The translations under genes were made by a program, and so were the position numbers. 64,000 bases of DNA, from the NCBI RefSeq assembly GCF_001619985.1, contig NW_017264194.1, positions 1,545,511 through 1,609,510 of the forward strand, in the 5' to 3' direction. The notes beneath the pieces were generated by a model. That model had not been told where the DNA came from. It did no database searches and saw nothing but the letters and a program-made list of their open reading frames with translations. This document shows, one piece after another, positions 35,265 to 46,114 of this stretch; the first letter of the stretch is position 1, and every line of letters starts with the position of its first letter. The DNA comes from Xylona heveae TC161 (Eukaryota; Ascomycota; Xylonomycetes; Xylonales; Xylonaceae).

Positions 35265-36614
35265 ATGGCTTCCTCGAATGATAGCTTTCTCATTTGCTTT
35301 ACTTGTGGCACACAGTTCGACACTACCGACAGAAATGCGCTCAAGTCCTGTAGGATTTGCGATGTAAGCAATTTTTTATGAATGAAAACGAAGAAAATGT
35401 TCTCTTGGCTCATTGTGCCAAGGCAGTGAATGCAATGGATTGTGAGGACTTGATGAACCAACCTCGTGCTAATCAACGAAGGATCCCCGGCAATTCGTTC
35501 CGCCCTCGGGGCAGAGCTTCACGACCCTAGCAGATATAAGGAAAGACCGGTACAAGAATAAAAGAGAGCAATACTCGGAGGACAATCGAATATGGTTCAT
35601 ATGGACAGAACCTAAGGTGAGTAACATTTTTCCCTGCTTCTTGGCGAGGTACACCTAACTTGAAGTCAATGTAATTTATTAACATTGGGTCAGTTTGCCA
35701 TTGGTCAGCGTGCGATTCTGCTTCAAACTCCCTCCGGAAACGTCCTATGGGATCTCATTACTTACCTCGATGATGACACCGCTGAATTTGTATGTTCAAT
35801 GACGCCCCGTTGTCGAACGGAGGCGCTTTTCACGAAGGCATGCTAATGATGGTTTTTGCCCCAAAATTAGATTGATTCCATAGGCGGTCTCAGAGCTATC
35901 GTAATTTCTCACCCCCATTACTACACTACACATGTTGAGTGGGCTCAGAGATTTCAATGTCCTGTGTATTTGGCATTGGAAGATAAAAAATGGATAAATT
36001 GCACAGAAGGCGGTCAGAAGTATCGGAGGTTCATTGATCAGCAGCGAGAAGAGATTGTTGAAGGAGTGACTGCAATAAAGACAGGAGGACATTTTGACGG
36101 AAGCATGGTAGGTTTGTGCGAGGGGCAAAATCGACTTTCGGCCCAAGGAATGGTGATAAACGTCATGCTTCAGCACTCTAACCATGATTCTACCGCAGGT
36201 CATGCATTGGGAAGATAAGCTTCTTATTGCCGACACATTCGTTACTGTCCCGGTATGTCGTTGTTGAGCATAATATGTCAAGTGTTCCTTTGGCGACTTT
36301 GAGTGACCACCTTGAATTCTAGAATCGTGCTAACCCCATTATAGTCAGCGCTCTACCACATTAACCGTGTCCCTGGAACGACGTCCTATAGCTTCATGTG
36401 GTCAATCCCAAATATGATTCCGCTTCCTCCTCTTGAGATCGAGAAAATCTGGGGAGCGCTAAAACCATTTGAGTTCAACACAACTCTCGGTGCATTCATG
36501 GGAATGAACGTGCGGGGCCGAGATGTCAAGGCGCGGGTTCTAGAGAGTATGAAGATCCAAATTAAGGCCGAAGGACATCCGGAACACGCATTCTTAAGTG
36601 AAACATGGCCCTGA
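35265..36614 (+). CDS. Metallo-beta-lactamase fold protein with N-terminal zinc ribbon
   Basis: Six exons (35265-35363, 35482-35616, 35694-35789, 35871-36107, 36199-36252, 36345-36614) give 296 residues; all splice in phase 0. The first 35 residues carry a likely zinc ribbon, C11-x2-C14 and C29-x2-C32. The lactamase-like domain shows LLQTPSGNVLWDLI, the metal motif H124-P-H126-Y-Y-T-T-H131, H184 in TGGHFDGS and D201 in LLIADTF. In the classical HxHxDH motif an Asp sits where this protein has Thr130. Fungal relatives are uncharacterised hydrolases. The C-terminal helices (IEKIWGALKPFEFNTTLGAF) are family-typical. Probably cytosolic. Introns carry clear branch sites (TGCTAAT, GTGCTAAC). Confidence 0.9.
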
Positions 36615-37809
36615 GAATGGCTCATACTCTTGGATGCCGAAATTTGTTATCTAAGCTTCACAAAAGTTGCCTGACAGCATATAATCTTACTACTAATGCT
36701 TTCCTGTAGCTACGAAGTTTGGATGCTTAGGGCATCGTCGATAAAAAGGAAGTGCAAGAACTCCTGGTAAAAAGAAACCAGTGAGATATCGTTGAATCAT
36801 GTCAATTAATCATGAGGCGCGAAATTGCACCTTCCCAAATTGATTTCAAAAGCGGCAAAATGCCGAGAACATTGTGACGTTATTATTTTGAACGGTCAAA
36901 TTAATATTTTGTTGACAAAGTAGTGTAGACTTGGAAGTACCGGTTTCAATGCAATTTGGTTTAGTTATTAGCGGTAAATACTGGTATGTTTGCTACCCGA
37001 GGAGGTAAAATGCGGGTGGTGCCAAGGCCTGTCGCTGTAATTGAGGGATCCGAGTGCTACTCTGTGCTCATACGCATAGGTATATCGCCATAGGTTAAAT
37101 ACTGACTGGCATGGTGTCGTTTAGTGCTGGGGCCCCCAAAGCTCCTCGCTTTCCCTAATCACGTTTGAGTGTCACCGCCTACTTCAATCGCCGCTGGGCC
37201 ATGCAAGGAGACTACTTCAAAGGGGCAAATGTGACCGATCGACCGGGATGAACGCCATGTGGTTCGTGGCCACATTGAGGCGAAAGAACTCGGTCTCGCA
37301 AGGTATCTCCCACTACTGTGTACTTCTTAGGTAGCTTGCGTGTTGGCGCACTTTTGCTACTGGAAACCCGAGTAGACTGGGCAACGCAGAAGAGAGAGAT
37401 AGAGAGAGAGAGATCGACACCAAAATACATGCTGCTAAGGAGGGAAAAATCGGGGAAAGCTAGGGCCCAAAAATGGGAGCCTGCATCCCTGGTCATAGCT
37501 GGAACGCCTGGGTCTTTGAGCCGTAGTCAGCCAACATGCCTTATTCATCTTTCAAGGTCCGCTTTGCGTCACTTTGATGGCTGGTGCGTCTCCTGCTGAC
37601 TTGTTTGTTTCCGGTTCAGCTGCATGCTTCCAGTACCACTGTGAAGCGGCGAGCAAAGGGCTTGTATAAATATGGCGGCGTGGGTGCCGTAGAACGTCCT
37701 CCGCTCCCACAGATCGACTGCTGCAGATTGACCGTTGTCGCATACCTTGAAGACTCGAACCCACTGAAGGCATTAAAATTCTGTGTCGAATATATTTTGA
37801 CAAATAATC
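36615..37809. other. Intergenic upstream of DUF3237-type gene
   Basis: No supported gene in 1.2 kb. Short frames at 37212-37599 on both strands lack recognisable motifs. A short GAGA repeat lies at 37390-37412. The right end should be the promoter of the DUF3237-type gene. Confidence 0.4.
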
Positions 37810-38634
37810 ATGGTTGGCTTCAATTACCTCTTGCCTGCCCTGATTTTTAATGTAAGTAACCCGTTATCATCATCAGCTGATGAGACCTAACTAACCCTCC
37901 TCTGTAGCTCAAAATATGGAATACAGTGAGCTCCTTCATATGCCGTTCTGTGCGAAAATATCTTCCCTGACTTGGTCAACAGAACATCATCGGTCCGCTT
38001 GAAGAGGGTGTGACGGCCTTCAACGGCCAGTCTCGGGGTACTGTCACATCTGTGCATGGGGTAAGTATAAAATGGTCTCAGTGCCTGCCGCAGTGCAAGA
38101 GAGATGATTGACACTCAATTATTCAGTACAATACGACTGTAAATGGCACCGTCATTCACATGGACGACTTCTTCAGCCTGTACCCCGACAACAAAACCTA
38201 CGCCATTAGCCCGCGCGGTCTCTTCGTCACCGAGGATGGAGTTAAGATTGGTGTTGAAGCGAGTGGTTACTTTGACAACATCCCTCATGTTCAAGCTATT
38301 TTCAACAAGGAACCCGGTGTTAACGGGACGGACTTTGGAGAGATTCCCTCTGGTAAGCATACTGGTGGTCGCTCGGGCCTCTTATTGTGCTTTGTGGCGC
38401 AGCGGGCCACTGACCGCACCTTCCTCTCCCCCTTGCTTTTCTAGAGCTCACATATTTTGTGTTTTCGCAGGGTCCGTCTGGACGTTTAAGACTGGTCACC
38501 CAAAGTATAAAGATCTCGGCGAATCGATGTTTGTAGGTAATTTCCGACTTTTCCCTGGTGACGCCGATAACTCTTCCTTCTTCAATGTCGAGTATCGATT
38601 GGCCAAAATCCTTCCGGGACCTCCCTGTAAATAG
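37810..38634 (+). CDS. DUF3237-like protein
   Basis: Five exons (37810-37851, 37908-37925, 37983-38060, 38127-38352, 38471-38634) give 175 residues. The second half, FKTGHPKYKDLGESMFVGNF and VEYRLAKILPG, resembles the end of DUF3237 (a small beta-barrel-like family), and GQSRGTVTSVHG resembles its start. Several N-x-S/T sites (NTT, NGT, NKT) could suit secretion, but the N terminus (MVGFNYLLPALIFN) is only weakly signal-like. The second exon is 18 nt long. No function is known for this family in fungi. The start is uncertain: a further upstream exon is possible. The gene converges on the secreted crotonase gene. Confidence 0.68.
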
Positions 38635-39308
38635 AGATTTTTTCGCTGTGTTCCTTAGAGGACTGCAAATATAGACCGCGCCTTGACTATGTCAAGCAGG
38701 ACCTAGACATAAAGAATAATATAAAAGTCTAGACACTAGTCGTACAGTCAACAATGAAAATTAAATTATTCCATGTACATGTTTAGCCGCTGGGTTTACT
38801 CGTTGATTGTTGTATGTGTTCGAAACGGGACCAAGGGAGTTGAAGGTAACTGTACACTTAACGGGAATTTTGTATGACATAGTGCATTCGAATGAATATG
38901 CGTATATGCCTAACTCAGCAAAAGCTCGATTTTATCGCACAAGACCTCAAGCTAAATACATATGATATACACAGAGAGAGGCACTTTCTTACCAATACTC
39001 TATCCGTCAGTTGAAGAGGTCGATACTGTCATGTTATTTCTGACTGCTCAATACCTATATCTGACTTTGCAGGGATCGAGTCGGATTGGAAATGCCGAAG
39101 CAGAATAGTAGAATCCTCCGAACTGGGTTTGCTTGATCAAATTTCCCACCGTCAAGAGTCTGAGCTTGGACAAAAAGTAAAGACGTCTCGGACATTATCA
39201 CTGATAATGCTCTGGAGATTAGGTACGTAAAGTTTCTATCAAGTCTAATATTATTTTGGGACATCTATTGACATTCTTGCTGAGGGCTAAACGCTCGTCG
39301 ATACTTTT
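38635..39308. other. Convergent 3' spacer between DUF3237-type and crotonase genes
   Basis: No gene seen. AT-rich, with the 3' UTRs of the plus-strand DUF3237-type gene and the minus-strand crotonase gene. Confidence 0.5.
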
Positions 39309-40316
39309 TTACATGTTATAGACCTCCATGACCTCATCGCCTTCGAAGAGCTGATACTCCGTGTATCCTTCGTTCTGAGACAGAATCATTTCCTTTGCGA
39401 CAAGGTCTTGAGCGGCAGGTGTCTTTGCAAGTTCTACCCAGGCATTATAGTCATCCAGGATTTCCTGAAAAGGCGGCTTGCCAACATTAATCCGTGCTTT
39501 TGCTGCTGCAATACCGTCGGCAGGGAACTTTGCAACACGTTGAGCAAAATTGTTGACAACAGAGCTCAACTCTGAATACTCATAAGCGCCATTAATCCAA
39601 TTGACAGCGGCCGCATCCTCAGCTCCTATATCTTTACCGGAGATGACATACTCCATCGCCTTTGCTCTTCCGACAAGATTGAGCAAGTATGAGATACCTC
39701 CACCACCTGGAATCATACCAAGAGCTGTTTCAAAGTTTCCAAGGAAGACGCGATCTTTGGCCGCATATCGAATATCACATTGCAGAATAAACTCGTTTCC
39801 CGCACCGCGAGCTCTACCGGCAATTTCGGCAATGAACACGATCGGCAGCGTTGCAATTGCCTCAGTCGCATTTAGAAATAGCTTCACCTGGTCAATTGGA
39901 GCAGGCACATCTGCAAATGTGAGCGAAAGTACTCCGTAATTATTGTTTCCGACAGCAAGCTTACTTGGATGTTTCAACAATGAGAATTGAGCGATGAAGA
40001 ACTCGGGATTCGCACTGTCAAATATGACTACCTTCACAGAGGAATCATTCTTCAGAGAGTCGACGAATGTCGCAAGGTCTTGTACCATCGACCAGTCCAT
40101 GATATTGATCGGTCCGTGGTCGAAAGTGGCCCGCACAATGTATCCGTCTTGGCTAGTCTTGATGGTACCAAAAGGCATCGTTCTGTTGACTGGCGCCGTG
40201 ACATTCGTGTCGCGACGCTGTAGGCTGTGAATATTGTTTACTGGACTACCAGCAACAAAGGCAATCGAAAAGAGGAGCCAAAGCCCTGAGAGCGCATGTT
40301 GGAAACTAAACCTCAT
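39309..40316 (-). CDS. Secreted crotonase (enoyl-CoA hydratase/isomerase fold)
   Basis: A single exon of 335 residues. An N-terminal signal peptide is evident (MRFSFQHALSGLWLLFSIAFVAGS), followed by SLQRRDTN, a dibasic site such as Kex2 cuts. The rest is a crotonase domain: GYIVRATFDHGPINIMDWSM, the oxyanion-hole region RARGAGNEF, then CDIRYAAKDRVFLGNFETALGMIPGGGG and ISYLLNLVGRAKAMEYVISG. The two catalytic glutamates of hydratases appear to be present (Glu in GNEF and in NFETA). Crotonases are normally mitochondrial, peroxisomal or cytosolic enzymes on CoA thioesters, so a secreted form is odd. Several N-glycosylation sites (NVT, NRT, NDS, NAT) agree with secretion. Start chosen at 40316 because it opens the signal peptide; the longer frame would begin at a non-ATG codon. 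Confidence 0.87.
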   Translation of the reverse strand: MRFSFQHALSGLWLLFSIAFVAGSPVNNIHSLQRRDTNVTAPVNRTMPFGTIKTSQDGYIVRATFDHGPINIMDWSMVQDLATFVDSLKNDSSVKVVIFDSANPEFFIAQFSLLKHPSKLAVGNNNYGVLSLTFADVPAPIDQVKLFLNATEAIATLPIVFIAEIAGRARGAGNEFILQCDIRYAAKDRVFLGNFETALGMIPGGGGISYLLNLVGRAKAMEYVISGKDIGAEDAAAVNWINGAYEYSELSSVVNNFAQRVAKFPADGIAAAKARINVGKPPFQEILDDYNAWVELAKTPAAQDLVAKEMILSQNEGYTEYQLFEGDEVMEVYNM

Positions 40317-43300
40317 GATGGCTACCAAAGATGAAAAAGTATATTTGAAGCCGTGGTCAGTTGGCAAGACGACGAATTGGAGAAGGTCTTCTTGAAACAA
40401 ATCAATCAACGCTTTTGGCCACGGAAACTTTGATGAAGTTACGGATCCAAACAAGTCCTGCTGCAACGATATTTATGCTCATTGTACTCTGGGAACTTCC
40501 TCCTCTGACCATGCTTTGCAAGCAGTGTCCAAGGGCAATGACGAAGCCCCTGCTCAATCGAGGTCAGGATGCATACCGGCTAACTACAGGAAGATTCCTG
40601 AGCTCATTGAAGCAAAGAAGGTCCAAGAACCAGGTGACCGGACTAACCCATCATAGGAGCACGAATTTGTCAAAGCTAGCCGCAGCTACTCGGGGTTTAT
40701 AACGGCGTCGGACATATGTGAGGCGTGTCTGAAGAGACGTGAACATTGCTTGGATGCTTAGAAATGTCTCATAGAGAGTAGCCTGATATTACAGAACATT
40801 ACAAGCTCAGATTGGATGAGACTACTCTCGCAGGAAAGCCGAATCGTTTGGGACGGCAGCATGACGTTGAGGAGGCCATCATGGCTGGTCCAGGCAAACG
40901 GAAAGCATAAAGGCCGGCGTTCTCTAGTTTTCCCTCCCCGGTCCCTCGGTCGGACCCTTACTTCCCCGTTAAGTTTAGATGGGGGTTAGTTAGGAGTTGG
41001 TTGTACCGTCGCGCTTCGGCTATCGCCTTGCAAGCTAACCTTCAGTACCTCTTGAACCAACAAATCGACCACTATTAACAATAAAAAGATGGTTACACCG
41101 ACTGGATGACTGATGACTGATGTCTACTATCGTTGTACGTAATCCAGGTGAGTGGCATGTATGGTGGGGTTGGGTCGGATTAGCAGCCCTTGTTGCAGCG
41201 GCCCCGACCAACAGTCTTTCATTATCCCTGTGGACAGCTATGCTGTCGCCTGTGGGATCCGAGTGAGATGGAAGGGCCCGAAGTCTATCTAAGAATCGGA
41301 CTCTTATCAAAATGATTGATCCCATTAAACATCCGAACTCTGTTCTATCAGGCAGCGTTTGCAGTATATGCAATGTCAACCGGTGGAGACTGGCCATCCA
41401 AAGCTACGGGACTGTCAGCGCAAGGGGAGCTGTTTGGACAGGTGATTTCTGCATCGAACCGGAACTTTTAGAGACACTAATTCGTCATAACACAGGGAAA
41501 ACGTCAGCGGTGGTTGTCTTCTGTCTCTTGCATTTGTTGAGAACGTTATCTTGACTCTCCTTGCAGCAGTATTTGACGTACCCTAGGCGATTCGATCGAA
41601 CGACGCTGAAATTGAAGGCAATATGGAGCCTACAGATACATGGACCTGATATCACGGAAATATTCCGACATTGCATCACCAAGGGGAAGATGTTATTTCT
41701 TTTTGCCGAGTTTGTCAAGTTTGCTTCTTTCTGGTCAAACTATCTCTATCCATGCTCCCTATAGACGTTGAGTTCCACGAGACTATAGCAGCAAGCATGC
41801 TCCCGATCATTATTCCTTTTTCGGTCTTTCCATCCCCGCCTCTTGAAATAGATTTGGGTCCGTCTCTCCGCTAGACCGTGGTTCTAACTCTAGTCCTCGA
41901 AACTTTTATTCAGCGTGCCCCATATACGTGGGCATGTCCACAATTGCTCGGGTCTCCTCTTGGACTTCATACCAAGACTTTTGCCCTTCAGTCACATTGA
42001 CGCTATTTCTTTGGGGATAGTACCCCTCAGGGTCCACATGTCTACTGTTATTCTCTTCGGTCCAGCTCCTCCTAGACATTCTTGGAGCAAGCATATTGCC
42101 GTGCTGTTACATTGGAATGCTTACTCCGATACAGCCCCAACGAGAAAATAGCAGAGCCAACGGCCCTCTATGAGACCTCTGTGGATCGCTCTTGAAGTAT
42201 ATACGTCACTTGGCTCCTGGCTCACTGCCCGGCTATCGGTCTGCGGCTATGCTTCAACATGACATCCGGACGGCACAGTTGGTCCAACCACCAACGTGAA
42301 CAAATCCGTCATTGGCAATGGTGCTTAGAACTGGACAACACCATTGTCGAATTATGGGATTATAATATTATTTATTCTCGTCCGTAGCAGACGGACCTTT
42401 CCCTTTCTCTTTTTCTTCTCTGATCCATTCTCTCCCTTCATGAGTTATTAAAGCATCTTAGAGCTGGAACACACGTAAATAATACTTCATAACCCCCATA
42501 CCTAATCCCATTCGCCACTGTCGCAGTACAGTAATCCACTTTCTCTATCATTTTCTTTTTTTCTTGTTTGAAGATGACAAATCAGAGCGAAAAGTACAGT
42601 AAGCAAAAAGTACACATTTCAAATAAATTGTCTACAGATGAGGAAGAAGATCTCCATTTCCCCCAGGGTCGCCGGGGTGGGTTTCATGTTCCATATCCGT
42701 CAAGTTTGTCCAGTGTCCACTGACCAAACAAACCTCGGCCGGAGTCACGGAGCAACAGTCACGGAGCCCATGTCACCTTTAAGTGCTTACTCCACCACAT
42801 GTCCACCACCACCATTACAGCCATCACCCTGCTTTGTTGCGATCCCGTTTACCTGGTTTCTTTTTTTTTTTTTTTCTTTTTTTTTTTTTCCTCTTTGAAG
42901 TGTCACTGCACTGCCCTGCACTGCCCTGCATACTGGCACATCCCGCACCAATCAGGAATCAGGATTGTCGGTTGGTTGGTGGGTTGGGGGCTCGGGGGCC
43001 TAGGGTACCCGAGGGGAGGGGTGGTATACCGTATACTCGCTCGGATGCATCTTGCTTCTTTCTCCGTTTGCAAAGTACTACGTACTCTGTAAGCAGAAAA
43101 TCCGTCCGTGGTTTTTTGTCCTTGGATTTTAGCCCTTGTCTTTGGTCTTTGTCCTTGGTCTTTAGTCTTTTGTCCGGTGTTTGTACACACTACTATATCA
43201 CGTCTTCCTTTGCGCGTTACTCGGTATAAGTTCTGTGCCTTTTTTGTTTTTCGTTTTTTGTATTGTATTGTATTTATTTATTTTTTTCTTACCTTTTTTT

Positions 43301-44153
43301 TTTCTTTTGGAATATATTGTTTTTATGTTTTACTACAACGGCACACATACTCGGTTTACTTCTCTTCTCTTCTCTTCTTCTCTAATTTTTTAAGGCAGAG
43401 CTGTTAGTGCTTTAAGACAAGTCACACAGTCATAGTTGTTAGTATCCAATTTTGTAAGTAGAGCCGTAACCTGTTGGTATTAATACCCGTGTCCGGGGTG
43501 TAGAGGTAAACCGTCTACTCGTAGACGGTAGGTCGTAAGGCTGTCCCGCGTCCCGCTGTCCCGGGTACCACGACTCATACTGCATATCAGTCCTCCATTG
43601 ACTCTGGAGTATCTGAAGTATCTGAAGAAAGTTGGAGATTGGAGATTGGAGATTGGAGTTTGAGGATTGAGGATTGAGGATTGGAGATCGGAGGTATAGT
43701 AATGTCACCTGCATCCATATCGACATTGGTAAAGTTCCGTTCTTCTCATAGTCGAACACGGACTTCGAAGTGGGATAGTATACGCCCGAGGACTCGAAGA
43801 CTCGAGGAGAAATGAATAAATACATTATTATCGATTTTACAGGAGCATTCACAGGTCCCAGCTAGACATTGGACTAGGGAGGGAACCGGTGGTCGTCTTA
43901 CTGTCATGTTATTTGGGCGCATATGTTACAGAGTACATTATGCAGAAAACGCATTGGAGTTTTGGATTTGTACAGGAATATATATATGTATATATGTAAT
44001 GCTCAGGTAGGAAGACATATATATAATGTACTTGGATGCGAAGACATATATATAAAACTCGGGTAGAGAAGTTGTGAGAAGAAAGAACAGGGTTTCCTCG
44101 GAGATAAACTCGGATGATGCGTCTTCTGGCTATGACAAGGAATGGGATGGAAA
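40317..44153. other. Gene-poor 3.8 kb region with tandem repeats
   Basis: No gene is supported. A frame without ATG runs at about 40394-40657 and several minus- and plus-strand frames of 60-120 codons lie at 41035-42150; none shows a domain that I know. From 42.6 to 44.1 kb the sequence is low in complexity: T runs (42861-42890), reiterated GTCTTTG/GTCCTTG units (43090-43180), a GGAGATT-type repeat (43633-43692) and AT-rich near-repeats with GAAGACATATATATAA (44010-44060). Confidence 0.45.
43633..43692 (+). repeat. Tandem 7-nt repeat (TTGGAGA/TTGAGGA)
   Basis: About eight consecutive 7-nt units, first TTGGAGA-like and then TTGAGGA-like. The gradual change of unit suggests local duplication with drift. 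Confidence 0.8.
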
Positions 44154-44175
44154 CTATGACAAGGGAATGGGATGG
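44130..44175 (-). repeat. Direct duplication of the oxidase C-terminal/stop segment
   Basis: The 21-22 nt segment CTATGACAAG(G)GAATGGGATGG occurs at 44130-44150 and again at 44154-44175. The second copy encodes the last residues and stop codon of the FAD oxidase; the first copy lies just past the stop in the 3' UTR. Confidence 0.8.
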
Positions 44176-46114
44176 TAATGGCTGAACACGCCGAGCGGGT
44201 CGTATTGCTTCTTCAGCGCCTCCAAGCGCGGGAGTTTGCGCGCAGAGTAGAGCTGCTGAGGCGTCTCGTCGCCGTGAGAATAGCTCGAATAAACCTCGAG
44301 TCCGCCCGTGCCTGCGGTTGCGGCCATTGTGGCTCGCATGCGCTGAGCGTACCCAGTAATGGCGTCATCGAGAGCTGATGTGGTGTACTTGAACTCGAGG
44401 AGTCTATTTATACGAGGTATTAGTATAGAAATATTGGGGGGCGGGCGGGCGGGGGAAGGAGACTTTTGTGGGAACAAAAATGAGGGATTCGGATGGGTAT
44501 AGCAGTGATCTGGGAACAAGGGGAAAAAAGATTTTTGGTGTAAAGCAACGACAACAACAACAGCAGCAGTAGGAGGCAACGGGATACTCACGCATGAGCG
44601 ATAAAGTCGCGATATGGATAGGCTGTGGTGTCATCGGGCACGGCAACGGCTGCCTGGTTTGGCAAGAGCTGGAAATCGACAGAGCTATCAATGGCTGCAG
44701 GATACTCTGTAATCATTTCTTCAAACTGCTTCAGCACGCTGACGTATGTTGGTGGATCAATGTTTATGACGCCCGCCGCCCACTGGCTGCGCCGGTTGCC
44801 CTTTTCGCAAATCGCCGGGCCAGTGAAGCCAAAGCCAGCTGTCTGGATCAACTTATTCCACGGCACCACGGTGAAGTTTTGTACTAGCGGTCCCTGGTCA
44901 ACAAAGGGTTGCACGGCTGCGCGGCCAGCATCTTCGGGACCGGCGTATACGGCGTTGACAGTAATGACAGTCTATGGACATCAGTTTATTGATCACTGGC
45001 ATCGAGCATTACGCGCGGTGGCAGGATATTATGACTTCCTACTGTCTTCGGGATGCGAAACTCACCTGGTTGAAATCCTTGTCCCAATTGAACAAAACAA
45101 GAGCTGAAAGCTCAGGCGGCTGGTTTGCAGCAAGGCCTTTGAGCATGGTATACATGCTCTCTGTCTTATTTGCAGCGAAGATGAAGTCTGCGTTGAAATG
45201 CTTTCCCTGTGGTACTTGATCGTAGATTTTGTAGGTTGCAGACAGAATAATCCCAAAGTTGTGACCTGCTCCGCGGATGCCCCAGAACAAGTCCGCATTT
45301 TCCGTCTCGGACGCAGTTACTACACAGCCATCTGCGAGTGCAATTCTGACAGAGAGCAGAGAGTCGAGAATCAAGCCATGCAGGCCCTGGAGTCGACCGA
45401 CGCCACCTCCAAGCGTTGCTCCTATCAAGCCAACGCAGGAACATGAGCCGGTCGCTGGAGTTTAAGATGTTAATTATCAACAACAAAGTAGATACGGGGT
45501 GGATGTGGCAACTGACGCATTTCCTTGCCCGCAGCATAGAGCGCATCAATCACATCTTCAAAAATGACTGCGCCGCCGGTAGTCAACTGGTTCGCTTGGG
45601 CATCGACGTGGATTTGATTGAAGTTTTTGAGGTCAATCTCAATGCCATTCTCAATGGATGCCAGAGTCAAAGAGTAGCCATGGCGTGGTGATGATGCTAG
45701 GAAACTAATGTTGTTATGAATCGCATAATTCATCTGCGGACAGCGTGTCAGCTACCATGTTTTTTTTTTTTTTGCCAAAGAGAATCGTTGGACCATAGTC
45801 GGAAAAGCTGGCTCGTAGCATCTTATATAAAAGGGGGCAAGACGCACCGTCTCAACCACATCTTGTTCGGTTACAACCTCCACGGCTGCTTGATACGTGG
45901 GCGCGCCCAAGGTCGTCCATCGAATAGTCTGATTGACGAATTCAGGTGATCCTTTTAGAATAATTTGAGCCCCGGGCGATAATTTGGGCCCTAGTGTAGA
46001 TGATATGTCGGCCCGCGGATCAAGCTCCAGCAACGGAGTTGCTTGGATAGCCACTGATCCGCAAAGCAGCACGCACAAAGTCGAAAGAAGATGGCGATAA
46101 TGAGGTGAAAGCAT
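44154..46114 (-). CDS. Secreted FAD-linked oxidase (VAO/BBE family)
   Basis: Five exons (46114-45848, 45733-45517, 45454-45066, 44971-44592, 44403-44154) give 500 residues. A signal peptide (LLSTLCVLLCGSVAIQA) comes first. The FAD_binding_4 domain shows TTLGAPTYQAAVEVVTEQDVV, SSPRHGYSLTL and PTGSCSCVGLIGATLGGGVG. The His of PRHG and a Cys of SCSC are where this family attaches FAD, so covalent binding is possible. GIRGAGHNFGII marks the end of the FAD domain. The C-terminal berberine-bridge segment reads YDPLGVFSHYHPIPLS, near the usual YDPxxxFxxxQ. Members oxidise sugars, alcohols or alkaloid-like metabolites outside the cell or in secondary-metabolite pathways. The substrate is unknown. A signal peptide plus N-glycosylation sites indicate secretion. 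Confidence 0.9.

Noticed and set aside
36310-36365. Minus-strand resemblance to the 5' half of a tRNA (GGTAGAGCGCTGA)
   Set aside because: No matching anticodon stem or T arm. On the plus strand it is a branch site (GTGCTAAC), an acceptor (ATTATAG) and the coding start of the last lactamase exon.
40394-40657. Open frame of about 87 codons on the plus strand
   Set aside because: It begins after a TGA without ATG, has no known domain and lies in the upstream region of the crotonase gene.
40870-42200. Possible relic of a retroelement or transposon in the gene-poor tract
   Set aside because: No long terminal repeats, terminal inverted repeats, target duplications or recognisable polymerase, integrase or transposase motifs were found by eye.
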